DNA from: a virus | Length of the DNA stretch: 42,572 nt | Virus record (IMG/VR): IMGVR_UViG_3300032132_000001 | Location: 1-42,572 of that record | Reading direction: 5' to 3' (one strand) | Shown: positions 37,870 to 42,572 of the stretch, piece after piece | How positions within the stretch are numbered: the first letter of the stretch is position 1 | How the letters are laid out: each line of letters opens with the position of its first letter | Notes under the pieces: generated by a model | What the model saw: the letters and a program-made list of their open reading frames with translations, nothing else | Told to the model about the DNA's origin: nothing | Database searches by the model: none | Made by a program: the position numbers and the translations under genes

Positions 37870-38351
37870 GCTTGCTCAAAGATGTTCTTCAGGTCGCCGG
37901 TCTGGCTGCGGTGGAGAGTGTGCACAACACGGAACCCCATGTTATTCTCGTCATCCGGCTCTTTTGGGCCGTATTGATCACACTTGTGAGTCTTACGCCA
38001 GGCGTCCTTCTGCTCGTCGGTCAGCTTCCCTTCCACGACACCGACAAACGTCTCAGCATCATGACCACGGTACATGGTGACGACGGTGACCTTAGCCGGT
38101 TCGAAAGGAGGTCCTTCCTGCCACTCGTTGGTCATACCCCATTCGGCTGAGTCGTACCATGCTTGCTCGTCCCCACGGGAGACGACCACCACCACACGAG
38201 CGTGAAGACCTTCTTCAGTGATCTCGGTGAGACCAAGCTCGTTCCCTTCTTGGTAGCCGCACTCCTTGTGCGGCTCCTCTTTCGTGATGAGGACCACGCC
38301 ACGTCCTGGGTGATAAGGGATCCAATCTACGAGGTCTTGTGCTAGGGTCAT
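37866..38351 (-). CDS. hypothetical protein, 161 aa
   Basis: Starts MTLAQDLVDWIPYHPGRGVVLITKEEPHKECGY. Contains LHARVVVVVSRGDEQAWYDSA and TVVTMYRGHDAETFVGVVEG, alternating strands and helices, ending with RVVHTLHRSQTGDL. It could be an enzyme of alpha/beta type, but no catalytic signature is visible. Confidence 0.65.
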   Translation of the reverse strand: MTLAQDLVDWIPYHPGRGVVLITKEEPHKECGYQEGNELGLTEITEEGLHARVVVVVSRGDEQAWYDSAEWGMTNEWQEGPPFEPAKVTVVTMYRGHDAETFVGVVEGKLTDEQKDAWRKTHKCDQYGPKEPDDENNMGFRVVHTLHRSQTGDLKNIFEQA

Positions 38352-38908
38352 TGTTTCTCCGCATAAAAATCTGCGATGGTCTGCTTTACCTTGGAGATTG
38401 ATGCCTTCTCCACGGCTCGCATCTCACGCTGGATACGGCGTCGTTCTACCTTCAGCTCGTTTCGCCTGTCTTGCAGCTCTTGGATGCTGGAATCCTTGAG
38501 AGCATAGACCAACCGATCGAAGAGTCTAGGAAGATCCTGGAAAGGAACCGACATATTATCCAGATGAAGGCTATTTAGGGCGGGCCGAACATGGATCATA
38601 AAGGACTTGGTAGGATGGTGCGTAGGTGTGAAATTCACCGTAATCCAGGAATAGAAATCGTTCTCGGGTAGCCCAAGGTGCCGAGGTTGGATATGCAGAT
38701 AGATGCCGTGGTGATTAGGGGCACCTACAACCGAATCCTGGCCTTCCACTGGTAGGTCATATTTAGAGATAATCTCATCTAGGACCTCTTTCGCTTGGTC
38801 GGTAGAGGTGCGCACGGCACTCTCCCTCTCCATCTCCGTCTTCCGACGCTGGAGATCGTCGATCTGTCGTTGAAGGTCTTGTGGGTTCTCTTGATTTACG
38901 TCGGTCAT
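38348..38908 (-). CDS. hypothetical protein with terminal coiled coils, 186 aa
   Basis: An N-terminal coiled coil (LQRQIDDLQRRKTEMERESA, residues 12-31), a globular middle with IYLHIQPRHLGLPENDFYSW, and a long basic C-terminal coiled coil (LQDRRNELKVERRRIQREM). The two coils could pair back on each other. Unknown family. Confidence 0.65.
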   Translation of the reverse strand: MTDVNQENPQDLQRQIDDLQRRKTEMERESAVRTSTDQAKEVLDEIISKYDLPVEGQDSVVGAPNHHGIYLHIQPRHLGLPENDFYSWITVNFTPTHHPTKSFMIHVRPALNSLHLDNMSVPFQDLPRLFDRLVYALKDSSIQELQDRRNELKVERRRIQREMRAVEKASISKVKQTIADFYAEKQ

Positions 38909-39216
38909 TAGTCTGTTCTGATTCGGGAGAGGTCGGGGTTCAGCCCGCTCTCGACTGTTACGATCAGATTCGCTTTGAACCCCTTCTTCTCAATCCAAGG
39001 CACCATCTTCTTCCAGAAGAGATTCTTGGCGTTGGGGCGGGAGCAAGTATAATGGCGACACCCGATGTAAGCACCCGCCTGCTGGCTGAAAGCGAAACCC
39101 CACGACTTCTTCTTGTACCCGCGATAAGCAGGAATCCTGCCGTACCAGACGGTGATCTCCGTTTCGGACGGATTCTCACCCATGTCGATAAGCTCTTCGT
39201 AGGTTGGTTCAGTCAT
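38908..39216 (-). CDS. hypothetical protein, 102 aa
   Basis: ATG 39216 overlaps the upstream TAA (TAATG). Sequence starts MTEPTYEELIDMGENPSETEI and has VWYGRIPAYRGYKKKSWGF, IGCRHYTCSRPNAKNLFWKKM. Basic middle, unknown family. Confidence 0.6.
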   Translation of the reverse strand: MTEPTYEELIDMGENPSETEITVWYGRIPAYRGYKKKSWGFAFSQQAGAYIGCRHYTCSRPNAKNLFWKKMVPWIEKKGFKANLIVTVESGLNPDLSRIRTD

Positions 39217-39455
39217 TAGAATCCCCAAAGCCCACCTTCTAGCTGCTTCCCCATCTCTTCGATGGTGACTACGTTCTCCTCGCTATCAACGTAGTCCCTA
39301 GCCAGCTCGATGGGCGTGTCGGGAGGATACTTGGCGGAGAGATATTCGTAGAGAGCTTGATCGCCCGTTACCCAATGGAAGGAGAAGTCCTTCCCCTTAC
39401 CTTCGGTGATCTCGATTTCACCTGAGCTGAAATCGAGGAGGAGTGCTTGGATCAT
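39216..39455 (-). CDS. hypothetical acidic protein, 79 aa
   Basis: Begins MIQALLLDFSSGEIEITEGKGK, then FHWVTGDQALYEYLSAKYPP and an acidic EENVVTIEEMGKQLEGG end. Overlaps its neighbour's stop by four bases. No domain identified. Confidence 0.6.
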   Translation of the reverse strand: MIQALLLDFSSGEIEITEGKGKDFSFHWVTGDQALYEYLSAKYPPDTPIELARDYVDSEENVVTIEEMGKQLEGGLWGF

Positions 39456-39658
39456 TTTCCACTCTTCTTGATCACGACGATGTCGTCGTACTCATCGACT
39501 TCCAAGACTGTGTTGACAGACAGTGAGGTGTCGAACCCCTCGCCAGAAATCACTACCTCTTTGTCGAGGGAGACTGTCTCGCTGGTTTCCAGTTCTCGTA
39601 GCCCGTCGTCTAGTTCGCCGATTTCAAGGAATACCTTGAGGACTTCTCTGAGAGTCAT
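39452..39658 (-). CDS. hypothetical protein, 68 aa
   Basis: ATG 39658 (MTLREVLKVFLEIGELDDGL) overlaps the TGA of the 39655 gene. The rest is strand-rich: KEVVISGEGFDTSLSVNTVL and YDDIVVIKKSGK. A longer upstream frame is coding in another frame and was dropped. Unknown. Confidence 0.6.
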   Translation of the reverse strand: MTLREVLKVFLEIGELDDGLRELETSETVSLDKEVVISGEGFDTSLSVNTVLEVDEYDDIVVIKKSGK

Positions 39659-40068
39659 TGTTCTTCTCCGCTCCCATAGCAGTATGGACAAGGTGCGAGT
39701 TCTTCTTTCCCACCACCTGTCATTCTCTGTGGTCGCCCTCTTGGGTCGCGATCCGCACGAGTTTGTACTGGATCTTCTCCGGTTCCTTTGCACCGTGGAC
39801 AGAGTTTTCCCTTTTTCACCTCTACCGCAACCGGCTTCTTACCGTTGAATTGATCTTGCATGTACTGGTCGAAATAAGACAGGTCATCGCCTAGCCCCAT
39901 CTCGATGATGGCGTCCACAAGCGGGTCACCCAGGTACTTTCGGATGTCTTCCCAGCTTCCGGTGTGTTGATGAAGATCATAGGCGGTGAACTTCTGACCG
40001 TCGATCACCCACCCAAAATCCTCTGGGCAACTGCCGTTGCTCCAGCCAGAGATGTAGATGGTTTTCAT
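39655..40068 (-). CDS. protein with DnaJ-type zinc finger, 137 aa
   Basis: The C-terminal region has CPRCKGTGEDP and CPYCYGSGEE, a pair of CxxCxGxG repeats separated by 32 residues. The N-terminal part (MKTIYISGWSNGSCPEDFGW...) has DLHQHTGSWEDIRKYLGDP. A single Cys2-Cys2 site is predicted. No J domain is present. Confidence 0.75.
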   Translation of the reverse strand: MKTIYISGWSNGSCPEDFGWVIDGQKFTAYDLHQHTGSWEDIRKYLGDPLVDAIIEMGLGDDLSYFDQYMQDQFNGKKPVAVEVKKGKLCPRCKGTGEDPVQTRADRDPRGRPQRMTGGGKEELAPCPYCYGSGEEQ

Positions 40069-40316
40069 TATTCCCTCATCTTATCTCGAACAGCATTAAG
40101 CAGCCCACGCTCCCGGCGCTTCAGTCTCATGACATTGGCTCTTGGGCCGTGAATGTACAGCATATCACCATATGCTTCATAGTAGAACACTGTACATTCA
40201 TCGATCTCCCATGCCGTCCTCATCGTGCGAGATTCACCACCAGAGCTTTCGAAGAAATGGAGCGCTCGATCTGTTACGGGATTTAATCTATCGGTAAGAT
40301 CAGAGTGTCTGGGCAT
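40068..40316 (-). CDS. hypothetical protein, 82 aa
   Basis: Begins MPRHSDLTDRLNPVTDRALHF, with a TVFYYEAYGDMLYIHGPRANV strand pair and a basic C-terminal helix. Immediately downstream of the SPASM radical SAM enzyme (TAAATG), so it may be a partner or substrate; no RiPP-like leader/core pattern is seen. Confidence 0.6.
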   Translation of the reverse strand: MPRHSDLTDRLNPVTDRALHFFESSGGESRTMRTAWEIDECTVFYYEAYGDMLYIHGPRANVMRLKRRERGLLNAVRDKMRE

Positions 40317-41384
40317 TTATCCGTTGATTACGGGGAAGACCGGGCAGGCCCTCTTGTTCGCGAACAGGGCGCTCCTGAAGTGCTGGGCAGCTGGAGAGTT
40401 CCAGATGTCCCGCACGAAGTCGTCGCACTCTAGCACGTTGACCGACATCCAGCCGTGTTCCTTCTCGGTGAAGGAGCAGTGCCAGTAGTCGCCGGTTACG
40501 TTGATGTAGGAAGAGAATACCGAGGCTTCGCATCGCTCCGTAGAGGTCAGCATCATCCGCTTCATCTCGTCAGGCAAGTCCATGTTAATCATGGCCTGCT
40601 CAAACTTCGGAGCCGAGCAAGAGTCGAAACCGAAGCGGATCTCGTTGTCCAGGCAGAACCGTACCAGCTTCTGGTACTCTTCCAGGGGGAGAGGGGTGAA
40701 GCCGTTCGCACCACGACCCTTCGGCTTGAGGCCGAGGAAGACGATGGCGTTCATCTCCGCAAGACGTGGGTCGTGCAGACGGTCGTGCAGCACTTCGTGT
40801 GCGTGCTTCAGCGTCCGGTCCGAGATCATGAGGTGGATGTTGGTCTGCTGGAGGCCATGGTCGGTGAACCACTTCACTCCCCTATAGCAGACGCTTGGAT
40901 CCTTCTCATAGGCGGAGATCGCCACGGCACCAATCACCTTGACAAACTCCTTGACCAGATCCTCACGCAGGTCCATACCGGACAGGGTGAAGTTAGGGGC
41001 GATGCCCTGCTCTCTGGTGTGCCAGAGGATGTCCATGAACTCAGGGTTGGCCTCGATGCCACCGATACCGAAGGCGATCTGCGTGAGGCTGCGAGGCATC
41101 TTCGCAAGCAGCTTCTCAAACGTCTTCAACGTCATGTTGATCGGGGCAGACGTTTTATTGTTCTTGTAGCAGAAATTGCAGGCGTCAGGACAGCCGTGCT
41201 TGGAGATCTCCAGGTCCATAATCTCCGGAGCCGGGGCCTCCTGCGGGTCCTCTTCCAACATGCCACCCCACCGCTCGAAATAGCCAGTGACCTTATCGAA
41301 GTTGTAGTTGTACTTGGGAGACCGGAAGATCTTGACCCTTCCGGTCTCGTGGACGTGCTTGTTTACTTCAGCTGTTGTCTGCAT
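40317..41384 (-). CDS. radical SAM enzyme with SPASM/twitch-type C-terminus
   Basis: 355 residues from ATG 41384. The cluster motif is CPDACNFCYKNN (Cys65, Cys69, Cys72). GIGGIEANPEF is the GGE-like SAM-binding region, and LMISDRT and NAIVFLGLKPKGRG are barrel strands. The C-terminal third has CSAPKFEQ, CEASVFSSYIN, YWHCSFTE and ACPVFPV, i.e. several cysteines able to hold an auxiliary cluster, as in SPASM/twitch proteins that modify peptides or enzymes. No candidate precursor peptide is nearby. Its first 18 bases repeat those of the 41368 gene. Confidence 0.82.
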   Translation of the reverse strand: MQTTAEVNKHVHETGRVKIFRSPKYNYNFDKVTGYFERWGGMLEEDPQEAPAPEIMDLEISKHGCPDACNFCYKNNKTSAPINMTLKTFEKLLAKMPRSLTQIAFGIGGIEANPEFMDILWHTREQGIAPNFTLSGMDLREDLVKEFVKVIGAVAISAYEKDPSVCYRGVKWFTDHGLQQTNIHLMISDRTLKHAHEVLHDRLHDPRLAEMNAIVFLGLKPKGRGANGFTPLPLEEYQKLVRFCLDNEIRFGFDSCSAPKFEQAMINMDLPDEMKRMMLTSTERCEASVFSSYINVTGDYWHCSFTEKEHGWMSVNVLECDDFVRDIWNSPAAQHFRSALFANKRACPVFPVING

Positions 41385-41745
41385 AGCTTTCCACACGTTC
41401 CTTGATTTCGCTATATGCTGTGTCCGACGAACTTGGAACCCCTCCACTTTTATAGGCATTCCATTCGATCCAGCGTAGGCCGACGAACTCAGGCCCTTCA
41501 CACAGGCACTCTTCCTCGTCTGGATGTGCCTTGTGCCATTCATCGCAGACTGAGTTTAGCTTCTGCTTATAGCGCTGAAACGTGCTTTCTAGAAGCGTCG
41601 TTAGATCAGCAAGCTCGCTACTGGTGACAGCGATCGTGTGGCACTCTTTTTGGATGTGATCGTCTGCAGCGTACCCACGACATCGTTCAGCGATTTGCTC
41701 ACAAAAGGCTATTACAATGGTATTTGGTTCAGCTGTTGTCTGCAT
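41368..41745 (-). CDS. hypothetical Cys-containing protein, 125 aa
   Basis: Begins MQTTAEPNTIVIAFCEQIAERC, then a helical region (ELADLTTLLESTFQRYKQKLN) and CEGPEFVGLRWIEWN. Its end, YADNS-stop, is encoded by the same 18 bases that begin the radical SAM gene. Unknown family. Confidence 0.65.
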   Translation of the reverse strand: MQTTAEPNTIVIAFCEQIAERCRGYAADDHIQKECHTIAVTSSELADLTTLLESTFQRYKQKLNSVCDEWHKAHPDEEECLCEGPEFVGLRWIEWNAYKSGGVPSSSDTAYSEIKERVESYADNS

Positions 41746-41890
41746 CTTGATTCACTTTTGATGGTGGCAGAGCGCTAGATGGAACATCGTTGCACTCAAC
41801 ACACTTATTGCACATCTCACATGGGCCGAAAGATTTAGAGATACCTTGAGGCCAACCATGCTTTACTCTGCATTCTTCGCAGTAGAACAT
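41729..41890 (-). CDS. small zinc-binding protein, 53 aa
   Basis: Too short for default calling. Product: MFYCEECRVKHGWPQG, then CEMCNKCVECND and an ADNS end. Cysteine pairs C-x2-C and C-x2-C-x2-C-x2-C give one or two zinc knuckles. ATG 41890 overlaps the upstream TAA (TAATG). Its last codons share the 18-base overlap module with the start of the 41368 gene. Confidence 0.65.
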   Translation of the reverse strand: MFYCEECRVKHGWPQGISKSFGPCEMCNKCVECNDVPSSALPPSKVNQDADNS

Positions 41891-42291
41891 TATTCCTCGA
41901 CCCCCTCCATTGCCGCGATGATCTTCACCTCGATCTCGTTGGGAACGAAGTCGGGATCAGGCAGCTTTTCTTTCCACTCCTCAAACTGCCTCTTACAAGA
42001 GTCAGTGATAGTGAAACACTTCGGGCAGATGTACCGCTCGAATCGGTACATCTCTCCAGTGAAAACTTCCACATCTTGGCTACCGGTGTCTACGCCGTCT
42101 TCGTTGCCGAAGACCTCACCACAAGGGCAACAAAAGTGAGTTTTACCACAATCGTCGCAAAGCCCAGACATGGGGGGTTCCCAATCATCTCCGGTTCCGC
42201 CTCGTGCTTCTACATCATATAGTTTGGTGCACCAGTCGCAGAGGAAGCTGGCGCTACTAGAGTTGGAAACGAATCCACGTCGATTTTTCAT
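41890..42291 (-). CDS. zinc-finger protein with RRGFVSNSSSASF N-terminus, 133 aa
   Basis: Begins MKNRRGFVSNSSSASF, a short N-terminal signature that I recall from many unrelated phage and bacterial hypothetical proteins. Then CDWCTKLYD, CDDCGKTHFCCPCGE and YICPKCFTITDSCKRQ give three to four zinc knuckles. The C-terminus is a helical acidic region. The start overlaps the upstream stop. Function unknown. Confidence 0.75.
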   Translation of the reverse strand: MKNRRGFVSNSSSASFLCDWCTKLYDVEARGGTGDDWEPPMSGLCDDCGKTHFCCPCGEVFGNEDGVDTGSQDVEVFTGEMYRFERYICPKCFTITDSCKRQFEEWKEKLPDPDFVPNEIEVKIIAAMEGVEE

Positions 42292-42572
42292 TAGTGGTGA
42301 TTTATTCTGATATGGGGTAGCTTACGGAATAGGTTGCCATGCTCCATGCAAGCACCCATTCCACCACCGTTGTCATGGATTTCCCATACGCGCAGTTCTG
42401 CGTCTTCGTTCTGAGCTAGGAACACAGCAGCGAGGCGAGCTGCGGCTTCTGTTCTGACGAGGTCCTCTTCTTCCCATTTCGCGCGCCATGCTTCTGAGCC
42501 GTATTCGGCCTTTTCATCGTCGTTGTCGTCCCAGAAGTCTGGCTTGCCTTCGAAGCCACCTCGTGCGATTTC
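42291..42572 (-). CDS. hypothetical protein, N-terminus beyond window
   Basis: The frame is open at 42572 and gives 93 visible residues: EIARGGFEGKPDFWDDND, then an Ala/Arg-rich helix TEAAARLAAVFLAQNEDAEL, RVWEIHDNGGGMGACMEHGN and INHH-stop. The TAA overlaps the next ATG. No motif assigned. Confidence 0.6.
   Translation of the reverse strand, partial: EIARGGFEGKPDFWDDNDDEKAEYGSEAWRAKWEEEDLVRTEAAARLAAVFLAQNEDAELRVWEIHDNGGGMGACMEHGNLFRKLPHIRINHH

Noticed and set aside
40455-41405. Plus-strand frame of 316 codons opposite the SPASM radical SAM gene
   Set aside because: Shadow of a gene with recognisable cluster cysteines.

Overview
The window reads as an accessory/early-type region of a large tailed-phage genome rather than a bacterial chromosome. 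Every convincing gene lies on the minus strand. Genes are short and packed, with start and stop codons commonly overlapping (TAATG, ATGA). Three tRNA genes with encoded CCA are present. The recognisable enzymes are typical of large phages: NAD-dependent DNA ligase, a small ATP-type ligase core, a polynucleotide kinase/phosphatase-like protein, AAA+ ATPases, a YcgL-type nucleotidyltransferase, radical SAM proteins and a PARP. No capsid, tail, terminase, polymerase or lysis gene was recognised. The encoded CCA ends, a lipoprotein signal and a YjfI/YjfJ/YjfL-like cluster suggest a Gram-negative host. This is inference, and a large mobile plasmid cannot be strictly excluded.

Layout, read in minus-strand transcription order from right to left. 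42572-37134: small zinc-binding and unknown proteins around a radical SAM/SPASM enzyme. 37134-36587: two tRNA genes, two tiny membrane-protein genes and a terminator. 36567-32702: unknown proteins, including two paralogues, and a SplB-like radical SAM enzyme. 32673-30685: a zinc protein, a nucleotidyltransferase, two small unknowns and tRNA-Leu. 30599-22563: a WGR-PARP, many small unknowns, a 52-aa lipoprotein, a kinase-HAD fusion and DnaJ/topoisomerase-type zinc proteins, ending in a terminator. 22439-16625: a MoxR-type AAA+ ATPase, a second SplB-like radical SAM enzyme, an unknown, a VWA/metallopeptidase protein and a coiled-coil protein, bounded by terminators. 16190-3634: unknown and zinc proteins, a Cas2-like-fold candidate, the ATP ligase core, an AAA+ ATPase and LigA. 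3566-1: a membrane-stress cluster of duplicated DUF350, a secreted Ser/Arg-rich protein, an unknown, a YjfI/DUF2170-like protein and a PspA/IM30 protein running off the edge.

Two functional themes stand out. One is nucleic-acid end repair and NAD+ chemistry: two ligases, the kinase/phosphatase, the PARP and the nucleotidyltransferase. The other is envelope remodelling: PspA, the DUF350 protein, the secreted protein, small membrane proteins and the lipoprotein. The MoxR and VWA genes form a familiar chaperone-like pair, here with an unusual zinc-ribbon insert and radical SAM neighbours.

Beyond genes, a 13-base asymmetric element (CCGTGGCACGTTG, minus strand) occurs five times, always in the same orientation and always just after a stop codon. 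A family of at least four otherwise different proteins shares an N-terminal SDPxFDP motif. These two signals and the PspA cluster are the most likely places for undescribed biology.
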